Assembly: GCA_024330965.1 (NCBI GenBank)
Contig: JANDJL010000011.1
Location: 20,091-84,090, forward strand
Direction of reading: 5' to 3'
Length of the DNA: 64,000 bases
Source: Nitrospira sp.
Lineage (GTDB): Bacteria > Nitrospirota > Nitrospiria > Nitrospirales > Nitrospiraceae
Shown: in pieces, positions 9,776 to 18,825 of the stretch
Position numbering within the stretch: position 1 is the first letter of the stretch
Layout: every line of letters begins with the position of its first letter
Made by a program: the position numbers and the translations under genes
Notes under the pieces: generated by a model
The model's database searches: none
Seen by the model: the letters and a program-made list of their open reading frames with translations, nothing else
What the model was told of the DNA's origin: nothing

Positions 9776-10989
9776 AACGAACGATCTCCCCTCTTCCGGT
9801 TAGGTAAGCTGTCTCCCGTCGCAACGGCTTCGTGGTCTTCCCGCGCCTCGGCGACCGGCTGTTCCTGCATTCGACCGCGGTAAAAAGCGGCTCGAAATTC
9901 CGAAAATGTTCCTTGCTCGATGGCCGCCCGTATGCGACGCATCAGGTCCGAAACGTACCACAGGTTGTGAAACGTGTTCAGCCGTGCAGCCAACATTTCT
10001 TTCACCGAAAACAAATGATGAAGATAGGCCCGCGAATATCGCCGGCAAACCGGACAGCCGCAATCGGGATCGATCGGTCGCTCATCCCGCGCGTATTGAG
10101 CCTGTTTGATGACCACTCGTCCCGTCGCTGTCAACAACGCCCCCGTCCGTCCATGCCGCGAGGGCGCAACACAGTCGAAGAGATCGATGCCACGAGCAAC
10201 CCCCTCGACCAGATCCTCGGGGTATCCGACTCCCATCAGATACCGCGGCTTGTTTTCCGGCAGTTCCGGCACCGTCACATCGAGCATCGCGTACATCTCA
10301 GCCTTGCTTTCTCCCACGGACAAGCCTCCGACCGCGTAGCCGTCAAATCCCATGGCTGTGAGGTCTCTTGCCGAGCGGACGCGCAGATCCGCGTCCAGAC
10401 CGCCTTGCACGATACCGAACAGAGCTTGGTCGTTTCTCCGCCGACTGGCCAAACATCGCTCGGCCCACAGCTTGGTTCGCCGCACGCCGTCCAGCACCAT
10501 TTCACGGCTTGCGGGCAACGCGACGCAGTGATCGAAGGCCATGATGATATCGGCCCCCAAGGCTTCTTGGATTTCAACGGCGGTTTCCGGTGTGATGAAG
10601 TGATTCGAGCCGTCGAGATGCGATTGAAAGAGTACACCCTCGTCCGTCACCTTGCATAACTTGGCTAAACTGAAAACCTGAAAGCCTCCGCTGTCCGTCA
10701 AAATCGCCCCCGGCCAGCCGGTAAAGGCGTGCAGCCCGCCCATCTCGGCCACGATCTTATGCCCGGGGCGAAGAGAGAGATGATACGCGTTGTTCAACAA
10801 CAACCGGAATCCCATGAGCTGAAGATCATCCGGGGCCAGTCCCTTGACCGGCCCCAACGACCCGACCGGCATGAACGCCGGCGTATCGATGACGGCCCGT
10901 GAGGTGCACAATTGGCCGACCCTGGCTCTGGATTGCCGATCCCGTTGCTGAAGTCGATACTGGATCATGCCGCGCTGTTCTTCCTTCAC
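9769..10989 (-). CDS. tgt: Queuine tRNA-ribosyltransferase
   Basis: TDSGGFQVFSLAKL, GGLSVGE, RYLMGVGYPEDLVEGVARGIDLFDCV, zinc-site CPVCRRYSRAYLHH. Confidence 0.96.
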   Translation of the reverse strand: MKEEQRGMIQYRLQQRDRQSRARVGQLCTSRAVIDTPAFMPVGSLGPVKGLAPDDLQLMGFRLLLNNAYHLSLRPGHKIVAEMGGLHAFTGWPGAILTDSGGFQVFSLAKLCKVTDEGVLFQSHLDGSNHFITPETAVEIQEALGADIIMAFDHCVALPASREMVLDGVRRTKLWAERCLASRRRNDQALFGIVQGGLDADLRVRSARDLTAMGFDGYAVGGLSVGESKAEMYAMLDVTVPELPENKPRYLMGVGYPEDLVEGVARGIDLFDCVAPSRHGRTGALLTATGRVVIKQAQYARDERPIDPDCGCPVCRRYSRAYLHHLFSVKEMLAARLNTFHNLWYVSDLMRRIRAAIEQGTFSEFRAAFYRGRMQEQPVAEAREDHEAVATGDSLPNRKRGDRSLC

Positions 10990-12710
10990 ATCTGCTCGGG
11001 AGCGGAAATTCCCAGTACCGTCAGACCGTTTCTGATGACTTGCTGAACGCCACGCATGAGAGCCAGCCTGGCGGCAGTCCGCTTGGGCGTCAGTTCCTCA
11101 GCCGATCCGGCTTCATCGTGGTCCTGGCTGCCTGCGGGCGGGAGTATTCGATGTTTGTTGTAAAAAGTGTGCAGCAGCGCCGCAAGCTGTTGGAGATAAT
11201 ACGTAACGCGGTGGGGCTCGAATGTGGACGCGCTGGTCTGAAGAATGTCCGGATAGACGGAGAGCTTTCGAATCAGACTTAATTCGTCGGGATCCGTCAA
11301 CGGCGTGAGGTCCGTCTTTTCCGGTCGAGGACACTCAATGCCCCGCACGGCCGCCATCCGCCACAAACTCGCGATACGAGCGTGGGCATACTGTACGTAG
11401 TACACCGGATTGTCTGCCGATCGTTGTTTGGCCAATTCCAGGTCAAAGTCAAGATGGGTCCGTGGATCCCTCATTAAGAAAAAGAACTTCGCGGCATCGG
11501 CGCCCACTTCGTCGATGACTTCGCGCATCGTCACGAACGAACCAGTCCGCTTCGACATCTTGACTTCGACCCCGGCCCGCAGAAGCTTGACGAGCTGAAC
11601 CAATACGACCCGCAACCGCTCTTTCGGGTGGCCGTAGGCCTGCATCACGGCCTCCATGCGGGGGATGTAACCATGATGATCGGCCCCCCATACATCGACC
11701 AAGAGATCGTATCCACGTCGCAGTTTGTCCCGATGATAGGCGATGTCCGATGCCAGGTAGGTGTATTCGCCGTCCTGCTTCTTGACGACACGGTCTTTTT
11801 CATCGCCGAAGACCGTGGAGCGAAACCATAGCGCTCCCTCTCGCTCAAACAAAAGGCCGCGGGCTTGCAAATCGTCCAAGGCCTGCTCCACCGCTCCGGA
11901 CTTGAGCAGCGATTCCTCGCTGAACCACGACTGAAATTCGATACCCAACGACGCCAGGTCCTCGCGGATCAATTTCAACAGTTCCTGATAGGCGAGCGTC
12001 CGACATCGCGCCTCGATCTCCGCCGGGTCGGAAGACTCCGTCTCACCTTCGAGTTTATGCTTGAGTCGCTGAGCCACGTCGCTGATATAGGCACCGTGGT
12101 AACCTTCTTCAGGAAATTCGGTAGGCCGCCCCAACAGTTCTTGATAACGCGCATAGACCGATGCCCCCAACAGTTTCATCTGTCTGCCGGCATCGTTGAT
12201 GTAATACTCGCTGGTCACATCATAGCCGACTGCTCTCAACAGACGAGCAACGGCCTGCCCGATCGCCGCCCCCCGTCCGTGCCCGACATGGAGCGGACCA
12301 GTGGGATTGGCACTGACATATTCCACCAGAACACGACGCCCTCCTCCCACATCGGCTTTGCCATAGGCGTCGCCCCGTATGTCGATCTCTCGTAATACCT
12401 CATGCCACAAGGTCGGTTTGACAGTCAGATTCAAAAACCCCGGACGGACGACTTCCACCCGTTCGAAAAGCCGGCCCGTTTCCGCGAGATGTTCAGCGAT
12501 AATTTCGGCAATCTCGTAAGGTCCCTTTTCTTCCGATGACGCCAAGGACATCGCAATCGTCGTCGCCAATTCTCCCCACTCCGGACGTTTTGGCGCATCC
12601 AGGGTCAGCGCCGGCCATGTTTGCGTTTTCAATCGACCTTTTTTCTTGGCCTCATTGAGAGCACCAAGCAAAGCGGCGACAACCCTCTCCTGAACGACAC
12701 CGTGAGACAT
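10986..12710 (-). CDS. argS: Arginyl-tRNA synthetase
   Basis: ANPTGPLHVGHGRGAAIGQAVARLL (HIGH-type) motif, DALR-type C-terminus; 574 aa. Confidence 0.97.
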   Translation of the reverse strand: MSHGVVQERVVAALLGALNEAKKKGRLKTQTWPALTLDAPKRPEWGELATTIAMSLASSEEKGPYEIAEIIAEHLAETGRLFERVEVVRPGFLNLTVKPTLWHEVLREIDIRGDAYGKADVGGGRRVLVEYVSANPTGPLHVGHGRGAAIGQAVARLLRAVGYDVTSEYYINDAGRQMKLLGASVYARYQELLGRPTEFPEEGYHGAYISDVAQRLKHKLEGETESSDPAEIEARCRTLAYQELLKLIREDLASLGIEFQSWFSEESLLKSGAVEQALDDLQARGLLFEREGALWFRSTVFGDEKDRVVKKQDGEYTYLASDIAYHRDKLRRGYDLLVDVWGADHHGYIPRMEAVMQAYGHPKERLRVVLVQLVKLLRAGVEVKMSKRTGSFVTMREVIDEVGADAAKFFFLMRDPRTHLDFDLELAKQRSADNPVYYVQYAHARIASLWRMAAVRGIECPRPEKTDLTPLTDPDELSLIRKLSVYPDILQTSASTFEPHRVTYYLQQLAALLHTFYNKHRILPPAGSQDHDEAGSAEELTPKRTAARLALMRGVQQVIRNGLTVLGISAPEQM

Positions 12711-12829
12711 GTCGAATCTGCTAAGTTCTCAGCAAAGAAGGAGAAAATGAACGGACCACTTTAGCACACAGGTCTGATGGAGACAAGGTAGAGTCCGGGC
12801 GGTGACCTTACGACTTGATGATCAATTGA

Positions 12830-13810
12830 TCATAATTTTCCACATGCATCCAGTATCTGTTCCGGGGAAATAGCCAAACAACCTTTTTCGGAACAAGCGG
12901 TGACGTGCTCCCACGACGGGCACATGCACGGTCCCGCGCGCAAGACGATTACGTGCGGTCCTTTGGGCGCCCATCGGGCGGGATCGGTCGGCCCAAAGAG
13001 TGCAACGGTGGGAACTCCCAATAATCCCGCCAGATGAGTGATCCCTGAATCATGTCCGATATACACCCATGCTCGGAGAAGCACGCCAGCGACGGTCGTC
13101 AAGTCGGCATCGCGTAAGACAGGGAGAGGATGGCATACTCTCTCCATGACGGCCCTCACGGTTTCCCGATCAGCCGGACCTTCCAGCAGAAGACACTGTT
13201 TCCCTGTGTTCTTTAATTCCTCGATGACGGAAGCCAACACTTCCGGCCTTATACATTTTGCGCGACTCCCGCTCCCCGGATGAATCACCACTATGGGACG
13301 ATCGAGGGTGATGCTCCGTTTCGTCAGACACATCTCTGCGCTCTGCTTGAACGCCGGCCGCACACATATCCGCGGCTCGACCGTCGAACCATGCCCTCGT
13401 CCTCCGATCACTTCACTATAGCGGTCGCTCTGATGCGTCGCCGTTACGGCGGGATCGAACGGTGATTTTATGCACACGTGGCGAATGCCCATCATTTTGA
13501 GACGATTCTCGATGAGACCGTCATCATCCTTCAACCACCCTATGACAAGCTCGCAATCTTGAATCCAGGAGTACCTCTCGCTCAACGGAACCGATTCTTC
13601 ACCAAACAAGAGATCCCGAATGGCGCCGCTTTCAAAAGAAACCCACTCCTCCACTACGTTACATTCCAACAGCAATCGCCCTACTGATTCATGGGAAGCG
13701 AGAATATATCGGTGGTTCGGATAACCAGCCCGAAGCCGTTGAAGAGTCGGAACCGCAAGGAGGACGTCTCCGAGGGAGCCAGGATGAATGGCGAGAACGG
13801 TTTGGGGCAT
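12830..13810 (-). CDS. Glycosyltransferase family 9 (ADP-heptose:LPS heptosyltransferase-like)
   Basis: AIHPGSLGDVLLAVPTLQRLR N-terminus; VVIHPGSGSRAKC, GHDSGITHLAGLLGVPTVALFGPTDPARWAP. Confidence 0.88.
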   Translation of the reverse strand: MPQTVLAIHPGSLGDVLLAVPTLQRLRAGYPNHRYILASHESVGRLLLECNVVEEWVSFESGAIRDLLFGEESVPLSERYSWIQDCELVIGWLKDDDGLIENRLKMMGIRHVCIKSPFDPAVTATHQSDRYSEVIGGRGHGSTVEPRICVRPAFKQSAEMCLTKRSITLDRPIVVIHPGSGSRAKCIRPEVLASVIEELKNTGKQCLLLEGPADRETVRAVMERVCHPLPVLRDADLTTVAGVLLRAWVYIGHDSGITHLAGLLGVPTVALFGPTDPARWAPKGPHVIVLRAGPCMCPSWEHVTACSEKGCLAISPEQILDACGKL

Positions 13811-13816
13811 CGACGT

Positions 13817-14433
13817 TTAACTTCCAACGGGAGAGGGTCCCGCCATTTTTCTGGCTGTCTCCAACTCCTCTGGCGTATTGACATTGAAAAAAGACCGTCC
13901 CCCTGGATCAAGACCGCTTATTTCCGCCTGCTGGACCCATCGAACTCGAAGACTTGCTTCATTGACAACGTCTTTGATACTGAGCCGGCCGCTCCGGACC
14001 ATTGTCTCGATTACCGGCAGACACCGACCGCTATAGAGCGCATGCGTCGGTTGCGGGCCAAACTCGGAACGAGGCATGACTACATCCACGTGGTTTTTCA
14101 ACGAAACCAGGTATTGAATCACGATCGGACTTATGAACGGCATGTCACAAGCAACCGCAAAAATATATGGTGTCTTCGATAGTTTCAATCCTGTGTAAAT
14201 CCCCCCTAGGCTTCCACAATTGGGGATAATATCCCGCCACACCGGTACCCTTGCCTCGATCACCGTGGAATCATCGCCGATCACAATGCTCACGCTCTGA
14301 AAGACACCCTGCAATACAGCGAGGCTTCTCTCAAGAAGAGTGTGTTCCCCGACAAAAAGAAATCTTTTGTCTTTTCCCATCCGCCGACTTCGGCCACCGG
14401 CGAGAAGAATACCCGTGACGTCGGAGATCATCC
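13817..14433 (-). CDS. mobA: Molybdenum cofactor guanylyltransferase
   Basis: GILLAGGRSRRMGKDKRFL signature, VACDMPFISP; start MISDVTG at 14433. Confidence 0.88.
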
Positions 14434-14460
14434 TCTCCCCTCTGTAAGGATCAATGAGGA

Positions 14461-14494
14461 AAAACAAAAAGGGGGTGGGATTTTCCCACCCCCT
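14461..14494 (-). terminator. Rho-independent terminator downstream of the respiratory operon
   Basis: GGGGGTGGGA-loop-TCCCACCCCC inverted repeat at 14471-14493; minus-strand T-rich tract TTTTTGTTTT; lies 3' of the gene ending at 14532. Confidence 0.85.
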
Positions 14495-14531
14495 CTCTCC
14501 CTTGCCAATATTTTTGTGATACCTGACCCGT

Positions 14532-16307
14532 TTACAGAGTTTTTCCCTTCTTCTTGTTGGCACGGCGCGTCAATACCCACCCCTCGAGAAATACGACGCC
14601 GACGGCAATGACAACAGGATAAATGTAGGTCTCCTGTGGAATTGGAGGATTCATAAACGTGTAATAAAACGCAGACACGGCCATTTTTCGACCTGCATCC
14701 CCGTTATGGCCGTCCCATGCGAAAAAGACCGTGGGAATATACTGGCCGACTTCAAAAAACGTGTCTTCATCATAGTCCTGGTCTTTCTTGTTTCCCAGGG
14801 GACGTTCGATCATCACATACCAACGACCATTCTTCCATTCGCTTTTCAGGACTTTAAGATGCTCCTCGTAGTTATCACGTTCCTCAAAGTCCTTATCCCA
14901 TCCAGTCCCTTTGAAAGCCCTGATGGAACCATCGGCTTCCCACTTCACGATATCGACCGGGAATTGCTCGTTCGTTCCGAACAGATACCGCGGCTTAATG
15001 GGAGCGGGGAGTTCCTTCCATTTGACGGGAGTTTCAATGGCGATGGCGTCATTATAGACCGGATAGTTATTCTGCTTCGCCGCTATGGAACCTTCTTCTC
15101 CGGTGGCCGGCTCTTGCTCTGGAATGTCGATATTGACTTCAGTCGGTGCCCAGGGCAACTTGCCCTCAGCCACGCTCTTTGTTCGGTCATCCCATTCCAA
15201 GAGATAGGCAATGGACTTATCGTTGTACAAGGACCGAACCCATATGTCGTCAATTCGATTGACGAAATTTCTCGGCTTATGGGTGATCTGCCCGCCCATC
15301 GCGACATAGCGCCGCGGAGCATTTTTCCACGCTTCGGCCTCGATATCGGCCGGAATTTCCCCTTCCACTAGATTTGATGGAATCACAAAATCGATTTTAG
15401 GCTTATCGGTTAACGGATCTATCGGAAGAGGCTTCCCATCAGCATCACGCTCACACAAGGAATTCACAAAATTGGCGATGTCCCACCGCTCATCTATTGT
15501 CGTGTTGTCCGCAAACGACGGCATGGGAGTTCCATTGATCCCTGTCGAGAAGGTTCTAAAAATGTTGACCACATTGTAAGGATCTTGCCGACTCCCTCTA
15601 AAGTTCCAACATTTATGCCAATTAGCCGGCTGGATAGAAAATCCCCAATCGTCTTTCAAATTGAACGCGTTGCCATCACCACGACCTTCAAGGCCATGGC
15701 ATTCAATACATTTCTTTTCAACAATCAGTTCGGCCCCCCTTTTGAGGCTTTCTTCCGTTGGCGGTTTGGGCTTGAGTTCTGCCACGTTGAGAATAGTTTG
15801 GGTCTCCGACTGTTTATCCGTAAAGCTCCTATCCTTCACAAGCTGGGTTGTGACAAAGGCCAGCACTTGGAGTCGTTGTTCCTCTGTCAGAATACCTTCC
15901 CACGGCGGCATAGCCGATCCCGGTAATCCGTGCGTCACCGTGTCGAAGAGGTCATTTTGACCGCGAACGGGCTTTTTGGCGTCGAACAGAGGAAGTTCAC
16001 CGCTGGCCGTATGACGAATTTTAAACGTCCCTTGATTAAAATTACGCGGGCGAGGCCAGAGTCGATCAGCGCCAGGCCCATCGCCCGCACCATCCACACC
16101 ATGACACCACACGCATTTCGTAAAATATACCCTTTTACCGGCCTCGATCATTTCAGCGGAAGGTGGCGCCGCGAGCTCTCCCTTTTTAAATCCTTCTGGA
16201 ATCCCCCCTTGAGCAAAAGCCGGAATTTCCATGCCAACGGTCATTAAAACGGCCCCGAAGGCAATTGATCGCATCAGCCCAGCCTTCTGAGTTCCACTGT
16301 TTTGCAT
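14532..16307 (-). CDS. Di-heme c-type cytochrome fused to an EB_dh-like (ethylbenzene dehydrogenase gamma-type, heme b) domain, C-terminal TM
   Basis: Signal peptide MQNSGTQKAGLMRSIAFGAVLMTVG..AFA; CVWCH and CIECH; C-terminal half resembles the heme-b gamma subunits of type II DMSO reductases; terminal hydrophobic helix. Confidence 0.75.
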   Translation of the reverse strand: MQNSGTQKAGLMRSIAFGAVLMTVGMEIPAFAQGGIPEGFKKGELAAPPSAEMIEAGKRVYFTKCVWCHGVDGAGDGPGADRLWPRPRNFNQGTFKIRHTASGELPLFDAKKPVRGQNDLFDTVTHGLPGSAMPPWEGILTEEQRLQVLAFVTTQLVKDRSFTDKQSETQTILNVAELKPKPPTEESLKRGAELIVEKKCIECHGLEGRGDGNAFNLKDDWGFSIQPANWHKCWNFRGSRQDPYNVVNIFRTFSTGINGTPMPSFADNTTIDERWDIANFVNSLCERDADGKPLPIDPLTDKPKIDFVIPSNLVEGEIPADIEAEAWKNAPRRYVAMGGQITHKPRNFVNRIDDIWVRSLYNDKSIAYLLEWDDRTKSVAEGKLPWAPTEVNIDIPEQEPATGEEGSIAAKQNNYPVYNDAIAIETPVKWKELPAPIKPRYLFGTNEQFPVDIVKWEADGSIRAFKGTGWDKDFEERDNYEEHLKVLKSEWKNGRWYVMIERPLGNKKDQDYDEDTFFEVGQYIPTVFFAWDGHNGDAGRKMAVSAFYYTFMNPPIPQETYIYPVVIAVGVVFLEGWVLTRRANKKKGKTL

Positions 16308-16345
16308 AGCGTTCCTCTTCCTCAATGAACAAGTCGGAAATACGA

Positions 16346-17383
16346 TCAATCCCAGGTTCGTGGATAGTAGCCTGTATGCCAATATTCGAACAGGATGACC
16401 TTCCATATTTCATCAACCGTCAGGTGCTGTTCCCAAGGCGGCATAACGGATGCCCATGGAAACCCTTCATTTGGGAGACCAATCCCACCTTTTGCGACGC
16501 GCCAGAAGATAAACGTCTCCTGTAACTGAGCAATTGTTCCCGGATCCGTGAAATTCGCTGGGATGGGGTTGAAAGCGAAAGCGTGCAGACCGCGGCCGTT
16601 TAAGTTATCGCCATGACAGAAGTGGCAATTTTGGAAAAATATTTCCCCACCTTCACGGACATACTTTAAGTAACCTTCAGCCTTTTCATCCCAAGGATTG
16701 GCATTCGGCTTCATGAGCCGCCCCATACCCTGCTCAACGATAAGCGAATTGGTATATTCTTGATCGTATTTGCCCTCAGGATTGACACGATACGGATTCA
16801 AGGAGGTTTGCAACACATAGGTCTTTCCGTGCACTTTGGTACTGGCAGGTGGAGCAGGATGCACAGTCCTCAATTCAATCGGCTCTTCCGATTTCGGCAT
16901 CATAGCATTGTACGAGAACCCCCACGTAAGAATGGGAAGAGCGATCAAATAAACGTATCGAAGCACTTTATTGAAGCCAGTCTGAGCATCCAAGACATTC
17001 AAGATCGGCTGTTTGAATTTTTTCCAGTCTTCCTCGTTGGAGGAAACCCACATGAGCACGGCGACAAGCCCTACCGTTCCATACATGGCCCGGACGCTGA
17101 ATGGAATGGGTGGGTAGATTCGATACTTAATGTAGAGAAGGAAGAAGATCCAAAATCCTATCCCTTGCCAGAACCGCGGAATTCCCATTCCCATTGCATT
17201 GAGCATATAGCTCAGTCCGGTAAACCCAAGAACGTAGCATCCGACCTCGAAGAGCATCTGCATCGGCATGTACCCTTCGACAAGACGAATCGTATTCGAA
17301 GGGATAATGTCGAATATCATTCCAGCCAGCAGCAGCAAACCGACAACCCCTACTAAGGCGCCGATCGACATCAGTGCTTTCAT
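16346..17383 (-). CDS. Membrane-anchored monoheme cytochrome c
   Basis: Several N-terminal TM segments, then CHFCHGDNLNGRG cytochrome c domain. Confidence 0.85.
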   Translation of the reverse strand: MKALMSIGALVGVVGLLLLAGMIFDIIPSNTIRLVEGYMPMQMLFEVGCYVLGFTGLSYMLNAMGMGIPRFWQGIGFWIFFLLYIKYRIYPPIPFSVRAMYGTVGLVAVLMWVSSNEEDWKKFKQPILNVLDAQTGFNKVLRYVYLIALPILTWGFSYNAMMPKSEEPIELRTVHPAPPASTKVHGKTYVLQTSLNPYRVNPEGKYDQEYTNSLIVEQGMGRLMKPNANPWDEKAEGYLKYVREGGEIFFQNCHFCHGDNLNGRGLHAFAFNPIPANFTDPGTIAQLQETFIFWRVAKGGIGLPNEGFPWASVMPPWEQHLTVDEIWKVILFEYWHTGYYPRTWD

Positions 17384-17431
17384 CGCTTACTCCCTTTACA
17401 CATCCCAAACGAAATATGGATCTTGCTCACC

Positions 17432-18742
17432 TTATGAAATTTTTGGCGGCGGTGCTCCAGCTTTTACCTGAGAGAGATAATCGACTATTTTCTTCAGAGC
17501 CCCGGCACTCAATTTTTGTCCGAATACTTTGGGCATCGTGTTGTCAGGGAACGGCTTGACCACGTATGCACTAGGATCGACAATTGACTCCATAATGTAT
17601 TCGGCCGGAGACTTGGCTGTTCCCTTGTAGTCAGGCGCTTTGATACGCTGAGCCGCCGTCGTTCCCTCCTCGAGCTTCGGACCAATAGTGCCGACGGCCC
17701 CAGGAATACCCGGTATCGTGTGGCAGGCCACACACTGGGCTTTGGCAAAAATTTGATCCACAGGCTCTGAGCCATCAGCCATTAAAGAGGTCGCTCCATC
17801 TGCCGGCTTGTCTTCCTGAAGCTGGGGACGCTCCCCTTCCGGGATAAACTTTTCATAGGACTTGATCATTTCCTCAAACGACGGAGGCTCCAATCCCTCT
17901 CGTACATACATCCAGGTATCGACAGCCGCCAACTCTGGAAGACTCAGAGAGATCGGTGGCTTATGGATGGCTGGCATGGGACTTTCCCTATCGTTCGTCC
18001 CCTTCACCCCATACCCTTCAACTACATAGCAGCTTGGACAAGCGTGAGACTCCGCTATGTATTCTTGAGCATTCTCTGCCGTGCCAGACCCCGGGAAAGC
18101 CTCCTTCACCGAATATTCTCGTTTAGCAGGATTTCCTTTAGAGTATTTCGGATCTTCCAACCGTTCCTTGGCACGATTAATCAGCCCAAGCAAATTTGGG
18201 GCACGCTCTCCCAACATGCCGGCATGGAACGCATGGCACAAGGGACATTGCCCTTTCCCAATCGCCCCCTGCTCTTTGTTTTTCCCGATTCCTCCAAAAA
18301 TGATTTTCTCTCCCTCGTCGGCCAACTGCTGAGGCGTCATGGAACTGAAATCAAGCTTCTCTTCTACAGGAGGAAATCCCCCTTCTACCTGAGGAAGCCA
18401 GTTCCCATATCCAGACAGAAACGCTGCGACAAAGAACATAAACCCACCGATCTTGAGCAACGCGCTCAGATTGGTGAAGTACAGCGCCATAATGAAAGAC
18501 GTGGCGGTAATCATCGCGAGAGAAACCGGCAGCAGCCTGCTTTCTCCATAAAAGTTGGTTTTGTAATTGGCGATCGCCACGAACAAGAGGAATGTCGAAA
18601 CGATCCCGATAAACGTCTTAAAAACCGCCCGTCTTTTGGCAGCAGGATCACTGATCGATACTTGAAAATAGACAAGCAGCCCAATCAGGATGGCAATCGC
18701 CATCCAACCCATCGAAAGCGCCTCAGCAATCAAATTACCCAA
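17432..18742 (-). CDS. Membrane-anchored cytochrome c with two c-type domains
   Basis: N-terminal TM segments; CPLCH and CVACH motifs. Confidence 0.85.
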   Translation of the reverse strand: MGNLIAEALSMGWMAIAILIGLLVYFQVSISDPAAKRRAVFKTFIGIVSTFLLFVAIANYKTNFYGESRLLPVSLAMITATSFIMALYFTNLSALLKIGGFMFFVAAFLSGYGNWLPQVEGGFPPVEEKLDFSSMTPQQLADEGEKIIFGGIGKNKEQGAIGKGQCPLCHAFHAGMLGERAPNLLGLINRAKERLEDPKYSKGNPAKREYSVKEAFPGSGTAENAQEYIAESHACPSCYVVEGYGVKGTNDRESPMPAIHKPPISLSLPELAAVDTWMYVREGLEPPSFEEMIKSYEKFIPEGERPQLQEDKPADGATSLMADGSEPVDQIFAKAQCVACHTIPGIPGAVGTIGPKLEEGTTAAQRIKAPDYKGTAKSPAEYIMESIVDPSAYVVKPFPDNTMPKVFGQKLSAGALKKIVDYLSQVKAGAPPPKIS

Positions 18743-18825
18743 GGTACTAACCCTCCTACCGCTTCACAAGAAGAGACCAACGACGATACCCTTCCTCGTA
18801 AAGCCGATCCTTAGATAAAAATCGA

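Noticed and set aside
12819-12832. TGATCAATTGATCA 14-bp palindrome at the GT9 stop codon
   Set aside because: Perfect but short, overlaps a stop codon and has no partner site; could be chance.
14342-14611. Small plus-strand ORF over the terminator
   Set aside because: Translates the terminator stem and its flanks; no domain or RBS support.
18030-18045. CPSCY in the 436-aa cytochrome as a third, degenerate heme site
   Set aside because: Alignment with domain 2 puts it at the VDPSA position downstream of the heme motif, so it is an extra CxxC and not a lost CxxCH.
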